NCBI RefSeq assembly: GCF_900187285.1
Contig: NZ_LT906470.1
Span: 293,501-357,500, forward strand
Length of the DNA stretch: 64,000 nt
Origin: Veillonella rodentium
GTDB taxonomy: Bacteria; Bacillota; Negativicutes; Veillonellales; Veillonellaceae
Direction of reading: 5' to 3'
Part shown: piece after piece, positions 44,589 to 53,727 of the stretch
Numbering within the stretch: the stretch's first letter is position 1
Layout: every line of letters begins with the position of its first letter
Program-made: the position numbers and the translations under genes
Notes under the pieces: model-generated
The model's database searches: none
Told to the model about the DNA's origin: nothing
The model's input: the letters and a program-made list of their open reading frames with translations, nothing else

Positions 44589-45033
44589 TAAATAGATGAT
44601 ATAGATTTTCAATACATACTATGCGATTTTGTGAAGTATTTTATAAATTTCCATAAGTCGAATTGTTGAAGTTTGCTTGTATATAGCGGCTTGTATGAGT
44701 TTTTTCTTTTTGCGATCTCACTTGATGCATACATAATAATATGAAATTGCATATCAATATTACTGAAGGGTATGAAAATTTCATTAAAGAGGATGAAGAC
44801 GGATTATTCAATAGTATGATCGGATAGTTTATATTTGTGTACTGTTCGGAGGCCGTTTATATCTTGTACAGAATCAGCCTGTAAGTCTCTATAAATGCAC
44901 GTATATTGCGATGCTACGGAACGTTGCCGGTCAGGAAAACAAGCGTTTCTTTTCTACACTGACACTATATACTATACTCTGAGCAGCTCTTGTTGAAGAG
45001 TAACTGATATTGCCTAAAATAGGAGGTCACATT
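44589..45033. other. Intergenic region PFL / XRE, no clear feature
   Basis: About 445 bases that are AT-rich at first and then more balanced. A 28-codon open frame at 44741-44827 lacks a ribosome site. No strong hairpin or Crp/Fnr-like palindrome was seen. Confidence 0.4.
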
Positions 45034-45915
45034 ATGGATTTTAATGAAAAATTACGGGAGTATAGAAAACAATCCGGATTATCTCAGGGAAAATTGGCGG
45101 AAACGCTCAATGTGTCGAGACAGGCCATAACAAAATGGGAATCGGGCAGTGGGATGCCGGATATTTCGAATTTAAAGGCCCTTTCAGGTGTATTCAATGT
45201 CTCTGTGGATGAATTGCTTTCAGAAGAAGCGGTTAAACCTCGATATCCTTATGAAAGCGTTGTAGAATATGATATCGATGAGATAAAACATTTCGATATT
45301 AAATTGGGTTCTGTTAATCATGTAAAAATGAGAGCTGGAGAGGGTGAGAAGATAAAGGTTCAACTGGTCAGTGATACTATTGAAAATTTGACGGAACTGG
45401 TGAAAGTAAAAATCGATGATATTAAGAGGCGTATCGATGTGGATGTAAATCGTTCCAAATCCTTATCCGAGGAGTTTGTAAAAGAACATCTGTCGATTTT
45501 TATAAATTTGCCTGAAAAATACATGGGAGATACGGAGTTAGCGACCCATTGTGAAAAACTGGAACTGTTTGATATTGATAGTGAAAAGTTTGAGCTGGAT
45601 GGAGCGGCTAAAGAGATTTATATTGCCGGCGGTAACAGTCATATAGAGCTGGATAACAACTCTCCAATGGATATATATGTAGCGGATTATACGGGACGAA
45701 TTGATGTAAATCAGATATCGGCGAAATCTCGTCTGCATGTTCCTCATGAGTATGCTTTCAAAGCGGTGAAAAAAGGTATTCGTACTAAATTGCTCTTTGA
45801 AGAATGTGGAAATCCTGTGGATGATTTTTCCGTGGCTGAATCAGAAAATTGCATTGAAATTAATGGAATCAATAGTGAACTTACAATAGTCAAGCTAAGT
45901 AACCAGTTGCCTTAA
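45034..45915 (+). CDS. XRE-family regulator with C-terminal sensor-like domain
   Basis: A 293-residue protein. The N-terminal helix-turn-helix (LREYRKQSGLSQGKLAETLNVSRQAITKWESGSGMPDISNLKALSGVFNVSVDELL, about 5-60) is a standard Cro/C1 fold. The C-terminal part (about 80-293) consists of short beta strands with repeating hydrophobic-polar patterns, reminiscent of DUF4097-type beta-helix domains found with membrane-stress regulators. ATG 45034 follows AGGAGG; an earlier in-frame start (45010) precedes that site. Target genes are unknown; the EamA transporter follows after 164 bases. Confidence 0.78.
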   Translation: MDFNEKLREYRKQSGLSQGKLAETLNVSRQAITKWESGSGMPDISNLKALSGVFNVSVDELLSEEAVKPRYPYESVVEYDIDEIKHFDIKLGSVNHVKMRAGEGEKIKVQLVSDTIENLTELVKVKIDDIKRRIDVDVNRSKSLSEEFVKEHLSIFINLPEKYMGDTELATHCEKLELFDIDSEKFELDGAAKEIYIAGGNSHIELDNNSPMDIYVADYTGRIDVNQISAKSRLHVPHEYAFKAVKKGIRTKLLFEECGNPVDDFSVAESENCIEINGINSELTIVKLSNQLP

Positions 45916-46079
45916 TTACAGGGCTATTCCTGCAACATAGCTTTCATAAAGTTTTATTACTTGTTCCTACAAATTTGTTGTACATTTTGTAGAACCAATA
46001 AGGAAGAAATCGTTTCCTACATAGGAGGTAAAAGGTATAATAGATTGTATATGCGAATATTGTTGAAAGGTGGATGTTA

Positions 46080-46946
46080 ATGACAAATCGAAAGAAAGCA
46101 CTTTTAGGTGCTTCTGCTACTATTGCTGTGTGGGCTACTGCATTTCCTTTCAGTAAAATAGCATTACAATCCGTAGATTCATTAACGCTTTCTGTAGCAA
46201 GGGTTATGGGTGGAGCCTTACTTATGCTGGTAATTGGTGTTGTAAAAGGCTTACACATACCGACAACATGGCGTGAATGGGGACTATATATTTTGTTGGG
46301 CGCTACAGGCAATTTCGTTTACCAAGTTGTATTTAATGAAGGGTTGCGCACAATTCCGGCGGCCACATCCAGTATTATTATGGCTTTGACTCCGATGACG
46401 ACAGCGCTGATGGCCATGATCGTTTATAAAGATAAAATCCGCCCCATAGGTTGGCTGTTTACAATAACGGCTTTTATAGGTGTAGCCATAATCATTCTAT
46501 GGAATTCCGCCCTTACTATTCCTGTAGGAGCCTTGTGGACCTTGTTAGGTATGATACTCTTTGCAGTGTATAATATTCTAAATCGAGGACTTAGTTTAAA
46601 AGGATATAAGCCTATTACCATTGCTATGTGGTCTATGTTTACGGGAGCTATTATGGCTTTGCCTTTTGCGGAACATGCTATTGAAATGATTGCTGTGGCA
46701 CCGATTAGTGCGAAATTTGCTATGGCCTATTTAGCATTCCTATCTAGTGCATTAGGCTTTGTATTCTGGAGTTTTGCTTTGGAACATGCGAAAAAGGTTT
46801 CAGATGTAACCAATTTTATGTATATCTCGCCCATAGTGGCAGCTATTGTAGCCGCATTTTTATTGGGAGAAATTCCTAATATGGGGCTCTATATTGGGGC
46901 ACCGGTCATTTTAGGATCATTATTTCTGTTTAATCGATATAGGTGA
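46080..46946 (+). CDS. EamA/DMT-family transporter
   Basis: A 288-residue inner membrane protein with ten predicted segments in two EamA repeats: the first from about 5 to 135 (WATAFPFSKIALQSVDSLTLSVARVMGG) and the second from about 145 to 285 (ILFAVYNILNRGLSLKGYKPITIAMWSM). The family exports metabolites such as amino acids or drugs; the substrate is not inferable. ATG 46080 is correctly spaced from AAAGGTGG; ATG 46074 is too close. Confidence 0.82.
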   Translation: MTNRKKALLGASATIAVWATAFPFSKIALQSVDSLTLSVARVMGGALLMLVIGVVKGLHIPTTWREWGLYILLGATGNFVYQVVFNEGLRTIPAATSSIIMALTPMTTALMAMIVYKDKIRPIGWLFTITAFIGVAIIILWNSALTIPVGALWTLLGMILFAVYNILNRGLSLKGYKPITIAMWSMFTGAIMALPFAEHAIEMIAVAPISAKFAMAYLAFLSSALGFVFWSFALEHAKKVSDVTNFMYISPIVAAIVAAFLLGEIPNMGLYIGAPVILGSLFLFNRYR

Positions 46947-47025
46947 TTGTTATAAATAGAAAATTCTATATCTAAAAATAGTGTATAATTATACTTTTGA
47001 CTTGTAGTAATCGATATAGTCTAAA

Positions 47026-47059
47026 ATCCTCCTGAGTGTATTCACTTAGGAGGGTTTTT
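47026..47059 (+). terminator. Terminator after the EamA gene
   Basis: AATCCTCCTGAGTG pairs imperfectly with CACTTAGGAGGGTT, followed by TTT. Confidence 0.8.
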
Positions 47060-47168
47060 ATTTAGATAGGAAGTTTTATGAATTGTTTATTGATAAATAT
47101 ATATGAATTGACGTAAAATGAAACTAATGTGAAGCTTGTATAAGGGGTTATGGAGAAAGGGGATATTT

Positions 47169-47921
47169 ATGTACTCTGTAGTTGTAGCTTTAATATTTTT
47201 ATTTATTATTCTGTTTTTCGTTATAGGTATAATTTCACCAAAACGTGTTTTTCCTAAAAATGAGCAAAATCCAAATCGTAAAAAGGTATTTTTATCAACT
47301 ATAGTTATGTTAATCTTATTTTTTATTGGAGTTGCACTGACAAATAAAGCAGATGATAGTATTACTTCCAATAATTCTACAGTAGTTACAGTTGAGCAAA
47401 AAAAAGAAAAATCTAATGAACTTGTATCAATTCTTTCTCAGGTTCCACAATATGAGGATAAGGTTGAGAAAAGTGTTATTTACAAACCTTGGGGTGAGCA
47501 AATACCTGCTCAAGATGCAGTATATTGGTATGCGATTAGTAAAGATAATTTTATTAATGAACGAATTAAAATTGTTAATTTTTCAGATGGTATTGATTGG
47601 GTATTTTGGGATAAGATTATTTTCTCAACTGATCAAAATCGATGGGATTATGAAATTAACAGTTTTGCTGGTCAATCTGGAGGTGGCAAAAGTACTCAGA
47701 TTGTTATGGGCGGGAAATATGAATTCCTTGATGTACCATTTGAAAAACTAGTTCCTGGTATAAAAATGCTAATTGAAGGTTCTAACCCTATTATTCGCCT
47801 ACAAGGTGATAAATACAAATTTGACTATGTAGTTCCTGATAACCAAATTGAACACCTTAAAGCTGGATATAAGGTGTATGAAGATTTAAAAGCTACTGGT
47901 GGTATGATTATAGATAAATAA
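47169..47921 (+). CDS. Uncharacterised AT-rich membrane-anchored protein
   Basis: A 250-residue protein with two N-terminal hydrophobic segments (about 3-23 and 42-59) and a soluble C-terminal part without a recognised motif (contains VYWYAISKDNFINERIKIV and a GQSGGGKST stretch that resembles a P-loop by chance, because it is mid-domain and not followed by a typical Walker B). Codon and base use are clearly more AT-rich than its neighbours, a possible sign of transfer. ATG 47169 follows GAGAAAGGGG. It is a single gene between two terminators. Confidence 0.65.
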   Translation: MYSVVVALIFLFIILFFVIGIISPKRVFPKNEQNPNRKKVFLSTIVMLILFFIGVALTNKADDSITSNNSTVVTVEQKKEKSNELVSILSQVPQYEDKVEKSVIYKPWGEQIPAQDAVYWYAISKDNFINERIKIVNFSDGIDWVFWDKIIFSTDQNRWDYEINSFAGQSGGGKSTQIVMGGKYEFLDVPFEKLVPGIKMLIEGSNPIIRLQGDKYKFDYVVPDNQIEHLKAGYKVYEDLKATGGMIIDK

Positions 47922-47928
47922 AAATATG

Positions 47929-47984
47929 AAAGCGATACCTATTTATTTCTCTTTTACGAGAAAGTACAGGTATCGCTTTTATTG
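47929..47984. terminator. Terminator between the AT-rich gene and the ABC exporter
   Basis: AAAGCGATACCT (47929-47940) pairs with AGGTATCGCTTT (47968-47979), then TATT; T-rich on the other strand too. It serves the converging transcripts. Confidence 0.8.
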
Positions 47985-48025
47985 CTTATGCACTAATGGG
48001 AGACTGGGATAAACTGCAAATTCTT

Positions 48026-49849
48026 TTATACGCTCATGCCCGCAGCATAGTTTTCATAGAGTTCTTTATAGTGACCACCGCATTTGATGAGTTCGTGGTG
48101 TGTCCCTTGTTCTACGATGGTGCCGTTTTCTACAACTAGTAAGAAATCGGCATTTTTTATTGTTGATAAGCGATGGGCGATAACGATACTGGTTCGACCT
48201 TTGAGGAGAGTGTTCATGGCTTTTTGAACCTCCACCTCGGTGCGGGTATCCACGTTAGCCGTTGCCTCGTCAAGGATGAGTATACTCGGGTCTGCTAAGA
48301 AGGCCCGAGCGATGGTAATCAACTGACGTTGACCTTGGGATAGATCATCGCCACCTCGGTTGAGCATCGTATCATATCCATTTGGTAAGGTGCGGATAAA
48401 GTGATCTGCCATGGCAAGCCTTGCTACATACTCGATTTCTTCTCGTGTAGCATTTGGTTTGCCGTAGCCAATATTATCAGCGATAGTGCCTGTGAAAATC
48501 CAAGCATCTTGTAATACCATACCCACCGTATTGTGCAAGCTTTCACGAGATATATCGCGAATATCCACGCCATCGATGGTGATGCGGCCATTCATAATAT
48601 CATAGAAGCGCATGATAAGATTTACCAATGTGGACTTGCCGGCCCCTGTAGGTCCTACGATGGCTACCATAGAGCCAGCTGGAATATGGATATTAATATC
48701 CTTCATAAACACATTGGATGGCGAATAGCCGAAATCAACATGTTTAAAATCGATTGTACCTGTATGGGCCTGATTACTCGGGTTTTGGGACATCATAGGT
48801 GAGTTGGTAGTAGTCGTTTCTGTATCAGTTCCGGATTCGTTGTCGAATAATGTCAGTGCACCATCGTCAATTTCAGACGGTGTATCAATGACTTCATAAA
48901 TACGACCTAAGGCCGCAGCGGTTTCTTGAAATTTCGTCATAATATAGGAACTACGGGATAGGGGGTCGGATACCTGACCTACGTAGAGGAAGAATGCCTG
49001 AATATCCCCAATGGAAATGGACCCACGTAATACCATAAGACCGCCTTGAATAGCGACGAGACAATAGGTAATTTGATTTAGGAACTTAACGAGAGGTTCT
49101 ACTAGCTGACTTGTGAAAGCAGCACTTCGCATACTTTTAAATAGATTGTCGTTAAGTACATTTACTTGATTAGTAGTGGTTTCTTCTAGTCCAAAGGTTT
49201 GGATAATCGGTTTTCCTACTACAATTTCCTCTATACCACTATTGAAAACACCTAAAGCACTTTGATTTTTGAGATAGACACGACGCGCCCGTTTAGATAG
49301 CCACGTTAAGCATACGATACCAATCAGTATGATGACGATGATGGATGCTCCCAGAATCGGACTGATCCAAAGCATCATAGCAGTGGCGCCGATAATTCCG
49401 ATAATGGCGGATACGAGGCCCGGCACGCCTTCGCCTATTGTTTCCGCAACGGTATCTAGATCGGAGGTGAGACGGCTTAATAGGTCGCCTCGTTGGTGAT
49501 CGTGAAAGTATTCAATCGGCAATGAGTATAAATGAGTACTCATACGCGTACGTAATGCTAATACTGTTTTTGAACCGATGGAAGCCATCATATATTCGCC
49601 GCAGTATGTAAATAATGCATGACCGCTATAGATGGCGATGAGCCAGAGAATGATGGTATCTACCGAAGATATAATCGAATTAATATCTTGATCCGTTTTC
49701 AAACCGCTGACGATTGCATCTACAATTTTACCGAGTAAGACCGGGGCGGAGACTTCAAACATGGCTGCAGCAATCAGCGCTAAGATGAGTAGAGATAGCC
49801 AGCCCCATTGGCTTTTAGAGTCGATTAGGAAGCGACGTAATGGATTCAT
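48026..49849 (-). CDS. ABC exporter half-transporter with canonical ATPase site
   Basis: A 607-residue TMD-NBD protein. Six membrane segments (about 20-310) are followed by a Ser/Thr-rich linker (about 335-365) and an NBD with Walker A GPTGAGKST, Q-loop, signature LSQGQRQ, Walker B ILILDEATANVD with the catalytic Glu intact, and H-loop AHRLSTI. The first residue is ATG 49849, and the gene overlaps the upstream half-transporter by 4 bases (ATGA), so they form a heterodimer. The substrate is unknown; LmrCD/BmrCD-like drug or lipid export is the usual role. Confidence 0.88.
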   Translation of the reverse strand: MNPLRRFLIDSKSQWGWLSLLILALIAAAMFEVSAPVLLGKIVDAIVSGLKTDQDINSIISSVDTIILWLIAIYSGHALFTYCGEYMMASIGSKTVLALRTRMSTHLYSLPIEYFHDHQRGDLLSRLTSDLDTVAETIGEGVPGLVSAIIGIIGATAMMLWISPILGASIIVIILIGIVCLTWLSKRARRVYLKNQSALGVFNSGIEEIVVGKPIIQTFGLEETTTNQVNVLNDNLFKSMRSAAFTSQLVEPLVKFLNQITYCLVAIQGGLMVLRGSISIGDIQAFFLYVGQVSDPLSRSSYIMTKFQETAAALGRIYEVIDTPSEIDDGALTLFDNESGTDTETTTTNSPMMSQNPSNQAHTGTIDFKHVDFGYSPSNVFMKDINIHIPAGSMVAIVGPTGAGKSTLVNLIMRFYDIMNGRITIDGVDIRDISRESLHNTVGMVLQDAWIFTGTIADNIGYGKPNATREEIEYVARLAMADHFIRTLPNGYDTMLNRGGDDLSQGQRQLITIARAFLADPSILILDEATANVDTRTEVEVQKAMNTLLKGRTSIVIAHRLSTIKNADFLLVVENGTIVEQGTHHELIKCGGHYKELYENYAAGMSV

Positions 49850-51660
49850 ACTGTCACCTCCTGAGATGCTAAAATCTGTTGATATACAGTAGATGTACCT
49901 GCTAGTTCATCATGTGTGCCATAGCCTGCAACCTGGCCTCGGTTGATGATTAAGATGTGGTCCGCTTTTTTTGCAGCACTTACCTTCTGTTCTACAGAGA
50001 TGAGGGCAGGTCGATTATCCTTTTGCAGTTCTTCATGTAATGCAGTACGGACAGAACGTTCTGTAGTGCCGTCAAGGGCGGAGAAACTATCATCGAATAT
50101 AAACAGATCCGGTTTGCGGACAAGGGCTCTGGCCATAGCAAGACGCTGGCGTTGGCCACCGGATAGATTTGTACCGCCTTGGGAGACGATATACTGGTAA
50201 CCACCTTCAAGGCGACTGATAAATTCATCCGCCTTGGATAATCGGCATGCATTTTCTATATCTTGAATTGAAATATCTTGGTCTGGTGCGGCACCATAAC
50301 GTACGTTCATATCGACAGTGCCTGTAAATAAGTAGGCTTTTTGTGGTACATAACCGATATGTGCACGCAAGTCGTCTATATTCCACTGGTAGATGGATTT
50401 ACCTTTGAAGAGAATATCTCCGGATTCAATGGAGAAAAGGCGAGGAATGAGATTTGTAATCGTACTTTTACCTGAGCCGATATCGCCCATGATGGCTAAT
50501 GTTTCACCGTGATGAACGGTAAAGGAAATATTTTCTAAAGCAGGTGATTCCGCATTATCGTAGCGGAAGGTAACATTGCGGAATTCGAGTAATGGTGTAT
50601 CCTGGGTTGCGGTCGTCGTTGATGGGGGTGTCTCATAACTTTGTTGCGTATGTAGCACCGATTTTGAGGCATTAGATTTTGCATCATCAGTGCGATAGGG
50701 CTCAGGGAATATATCCGAGTTTTTGTGTTCTAACAACTCTCGAATACGGGTGTAGCATACGATAGCTTCAGGAATATCGATGATTACGAAAATAGCCATG
50801 AGCATACTTAATAAAATGAGGTTGGCGTATTCGATGACGGCCATGATATCTCCTACCTGTAGCGTGCCCATGCTGACGTTGTATCCGCCGAGCCATAGGA
50901 TGGCAACGGTACTCATATTAAATAGAATCAATATGGTAGGCAAACCGATGGCAAAGGTTTGCCTCAATCGCTTGTTGAGTTGTGCTGTTTCTGTGAAAAT
51001 ACGGATTTCTTTTTCGTTTTCGTAGCTTCTTCTGTTGAAAGCTCGTATAACAGGCATGCCCACAATATGATCGCGTACCATGTCTGTAATATCATCTAAT
51101 TTCAGCTGTATCGCTTTGATGAGCGGTAAAGCACGGTTTTCAATAAAGATGATGGTGAATATCATACAAGCCATAACGACGAGGATGACGAGGCCCAGTT
51201 GCCAGCTTTTATAGAATGTAAGACCGAGACCGACACAAATCATGAGCGGCATAGGGAGAATCATATTTAATCCTTCTCCCAGGACGGATTGGATCTTCTC
51301 TACGTCTCGGCTTGTTCGCATGAGTATGGTACCGGTGCCAAAGTGTGTGAAGTCGCGTAGTGAAAAGTATTGTAAGGCTGTTATCAAGTCATTGCGCATG
51401 CCCTTACCTATAGTGGCGGAAATATGGGCGCTCATTGCTACGCTTAGGATTGCGGATAATACTGTTAAAAGTGCGACGATGAGCATATTCATGCTGGAGC
51501 TTGTAATCATTTCCAGGTCGCCACGGAGCACGCCGTCATTGATGATAGATGCTGTTAATGTCGGTATATATAATGTGCCTGTCACATTGAGTAAAGATAA
51601 TATCGATACTGTAATTATGGGGACCCATAAGGGTTTTATATAATGGAAAAATGGTTTCAT
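49846..51660 (-). CDS. ABC exporter half-transporter with degenerate ATPase site
   Basis: A 604-residue TMD-NBD partner. The NBD has Walker A GDIGSGKST and signature LSGGQRQRLAMARAL, but Walker B ends LFIFDDSFSALD (Asp replaces the catalytic Glu) and the H-loop position is Gln (ISVEQKV). That is the noncatalytic site expected in heterodimeric exporters such as TM287/288 and BmrCD. A Thr/Ser-rich linker (about 330-360) joins the two domains. ATG 51660. The other half follows with a 4-base overlap. Confidence 0.88.
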   Translation of the reverse strand: MKPFFHYIKPLWVPIITVSILSLLNVTGTLYIPTLTASIINDGVLRGDLEMITSSSMNMLIVALLTVLSAILSVAMSAHISATIGKGMRNDLITALQYFSLRDFTHFGTGTILMRTSRDVEKIQSVLGEGLNMILPMPLMICVGLGLTFYKSWQLGLVILVVMACMIFTIIFIENRALPLIKAIQLKLDDITDMVRDHIVGMPVIRAFNRRSYENEKEIRIFTETAQLNKRLRQTFAIGLPTILILFNMSTVAILWLGGYNVSMGTLQVGDIMAVIEYANLILLSMLMAIFVIIDIPEAIVCYTRIRELLEHKNSDIFPEPYRTDDAKSNASKSVLHTQQSYETPPSTTTATQDTPLLEFRNVTFRYDNAESPALENISFTVHHGETLAIMGDIGSGKSTITNLIPRLFSIESGDILFKGKSIYQWNIDDLRAHIGYVPQKAYLFTGTVDMNVRYGAAPDQDISIQDIENACRLSKADEFISRLEGGYQYIVSQGGTNLSGGQRQRLAMARALVRKPDLFIFDDSFSALDGTTERSVRTALHEELQKDNRPALISVEQKVSAAKKADHILIINRGQVAGYGTHDELAGTSTVYQQILASQEVTV

Positions 51661-51857
51661 ATAGAGCCTTTCGATATATTGCAGTTTAAAAGCGCACCTT
51701 TTATTATATTGTATAAAATTTAAATTAGCTAGAAGTATATTTTTACTTGCAGTTTAGTATCTATTAATAATTATTATGCTTTGCGATATGCGCTCTATCC
51801 TGCGCAAGTTGCTAGATAGACATATGCCGGCTTCTTTTTATCCTGAAACGGTAAGGC
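51661..51857. other. Intergenic region ABC exporter / ECF component
   Basis: AT-rich with TATAAA-like words for the minus-strand ABC genes. No T-box or SAM-riboswitch consensus is visible before the methionine cluster. Confidence 0.4.
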
Positions 51858-51888
51858 TTGACAAATCTAAAAAAATCAATATATTGAT
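51858..51888 (+). promoter_or_regulatory. Promoter and palindrome before the ECF S-component
   Basis: TTGACA (51858-51863), 16-base spacer, TATATT (51880-51885). The -10 is within a perfect 14-base palindrome ATCAATATATTGAT (51875-51888), which could be a repressor operator. Confidence 0.55.
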
Positions 51889-51938
51889 AGTGTAATAGTA
51901 AGTATCTGAACTGTACTTTCTGTTGGAGGAGGTTTTTT

Positions 51939-52448
51939 ATGTCCACAAAGTCTATAACCGGTACGGGGCTATTATTGGCCGTCGCTTTACTGGCGCAAAG
52001 CTTGCGTCTTATTTTCCCGTTTATTCCTAATACGGTGAGCATGTTCCTCATCGGAACGATTACGTCGGCTACGTTTGTATTGGCGACGTGGCGTTATGGT
52101 TGGAAAAACGGCCTCGTTATAGCCTGGATCGCACCGGTGGTGGCTTACTTGCAAGGTATGTTGCCGGTGCCGCCGTTTATCCTGATTACGGGGCTTGGCA
52201 CGACGGCCTATGTATTTGCCGTTTACTGGTTACAACATAAACCCAAGATATTACTTGTCGTCGCAGGTGCCATTGTGAAAGCGGGGGTGCTTTTTGGCGG
52301 ATACTCGATATTCTTTTCGTTATTCTCATTCCCTGAAAAGATTGTTAACACCATGTTGTTCGTAGCTAGTTGGCCTCAGCTTGTCACGTCGTCATTGGGA
52401 ATTATATTGGCTTTGATCGTTATGAAACGAGCTCGTCTTAGTTTCTAG
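51939..52448 (+). CDS. ECF-type transporter S component (substrate unknown)
   Basis: A 169-residue membrane protein with about five to six hydrophobic segments, resembling substrate-binding (S) components of energy-coupling factor transporters; the N-terminal GLLLAVALLAQSLRLIFPFIPNTVSMFLIGTI fits this fold. No Arg-Ala dipeptide pattern or vitamin-specific motif is clear. ATG 51939 follows GGAGGAGG. It sits upstream of the methionine cluster and is separated from it by a terminator, so a sulfur or methionine-related substrate is only a guess. The shared EcfAT module is not in the window. Confidence 0.65.
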   Translation: MSTKSITGTGLLLAVALLAQSLRLIFPFIPNTVSMFLIGTITSATFVLATWRYGWKNGLVIAWIAPVVAYLQGMLPVPPFILITGLGTTAYVFAVYWLQHKPKILLVVAGAIVKAGVLFGGYSIFFSLFSFPEKIVNTMLFVASWPQLVTSSLGIILALIVMKRARLSF

Positions 52449-52484
52449 TTATGACAACCCATTCAAAATAGATATGACTTTTAA

Positions 52485-52516
52485 GGGCGCTCATCACCGA
52501 TGAACGCCCATTTTTG
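52485..52516 (+). terminator. Terminator after the ECF component
   Basis: GGGCGCTCATC (52485-52495) pairs with GATGAACGCCC (52499-52509; one mismatch), then ATTTTTG. Confidence 0.8.
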
Positions 52517-52582
52517 TTGACCTTACTCGTAGTCTACTTTTATAATTAACATATTGTATACGAATATGAGGAGTTGATTGGA

Positions 52583-53716
52583 ATGAAGTTTAATACGAAA
52601 TGCGTTCATGGCGGTGGCAAACCGGATAGTACCGGTGCGATTTCCCCTGCAATTTATATGTCCAGTACATTTTCCCATCCCCAATTGGGTGACACAACGG
52701 GGTATCAATATACGCGTGAGTCGAATCCGACGCGTGACCGTTTGGAACAATTGATTGCCGGTCTTGAGGAAGGTACGGATGCATTGGCATTTTCCTCGGG
52801 GATGGCGGCGGTGGACGCTGTATTCCATTTATTCTCCCCCGGGGACCACATCATATTAGGTGATGACCTGTATGGCGGCTCCATCCGCATGTTCACAAAT
52901 ATTTATGAACAGAACGGCATTGAATTTACCTATGTGGGAACGTCCGATCTAGATGCGGTGAAAGCAGCTTTCAAACCGAACACGAAGGCGGTATATATTG
53001 AAACGCCGACGAATCCGATGATGGAGATTACCGATATTCGTGCATTGTGTGCGTTGGCACATGAACGAAATGCACTGGTTATCATCGACAATACATTTTT
53101 GAGCCCTTATTTTCAGAAACCGTTGACCTTGGGTGCGGATATCGTGATTCACAGCGGCACAAAATTCATCGGCGGTCATCATGATGTTATTTCGGGATTT
53201 ACGATTGTGAAAGATGATGAAGTCGCAGCAAAGTTGCGACTGATTTATAAAACGGTAGGAGCCTGCTTATCCGCCATGGACAGCTGGCTCGTTATCCGCG
53301 GTGTAAAAACATTGGCGCTTCGTATGGAACAGCATCAGAAAAATGCCATTGCCATTGCACAATGGCTTAAAAACGAACCGAAGGTGACCAAGGTATTATT
53401 TCCGGGGCTTCCTGAACATCCGGGTTATGAAATTAATAAATCACAGACTACAGGTTTTGGCGGTATGTTGTCCTTCGAGGTAGATAGTGAAGAAACGGCG
53501 AAGACCGTCTTAGAAGGAATCGAGTTGATTCAATTTGCTGAAAGTCTCGGCGGGACGGAATCTCTGTTGACGTATCCTGTAACGCAGACACATCCGGATT
53601 TAAAACCGGAGGATGCGGAGCGCAAAGGCATTACACGCCGATTGCTGCGCTTGTCTGTAGGGATTGAAGATACGGATGATCTGATTGCCGATTTAGCGCA
53701 AGCTTTCAAAAAATAA
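52583..53716 (+). CDS. Cystathionine gamma-synthase / beta-lyase-type PLP enzyme
   Basis: A 377-residue Cys/Met metabolism PLP enzyme. The conserved core includes YTRESNPTRDRLEQLIAGLE, the SSGMAAVDAVF segment, the YGGSIRMF Tyr, EXPTNPMM and the PLP-Lys in IHSGTKFIGGHHDVI. The exact reaction (cystathionine synthase, gamma-lyase or beta-lyase) is not decidable; its operon with PatB (a beta-lyase) and MetA suggests gamma-synthase on O-acetylhomoserine plus cysteine. ATG 52583 follows GAGGAG; TTG 52574 precedes it. Its stop is 11 bases before patB. Confidence 0.82.
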   Translation: MKFNTKCVHGGGKPDSTGAISPAIYMSSTFSHPQLGDTTGYQYTRESNPTRDRLEQLIAGLEEGTDALAFSSGMAAVDAVFHLFSPGDHIILGDDLYGGSIRMFTNIYEQNGIEFTYVGTSDLDAVKAAFKPNTKAVYIETPTNPMMEITDIRALCALAHERNALVIIDNTFLSPYFQKPLTLGADIVIHSGTKFIGGHHDVISGFTIVKDDEVAAKLRLIYKTVGACLSAMDSWLVIRGVKTLALRMEQHQKNAIAIAQWLKNEPKVTKVLFPGLPEHPGYEINKSQTTGFGGMLSFEVDSEETAKTVLEGIELIQFAESLGGTESLLTYPVTQTHPDLKPEDAERKGITRRLLRLSVGIEDTDDLIADLAQAFKK

Positions 53717-53727
53717 AAGGAGTTTCG

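Noticed and set aside
44741-44827. Small 28-codon open frame between PFL and the XRE gene
   Set aside because: No Shine-Dalgarno sequence and no promoter are visible, and it matches nothing recognised.
47660-47700. ATPase P-loop (GQSGGGKST) in the AT-rich protein
   Set aside because: It is mid-domain, lacks a hydrophobic strand before it and has no Walker B partner.
51661-52582. T-box or SAM riboswitch before the methionine genes
   Set aside because: No AGGGTGGNACCGCG element and no SAM aptamer core were found by reading both intergenic regions.
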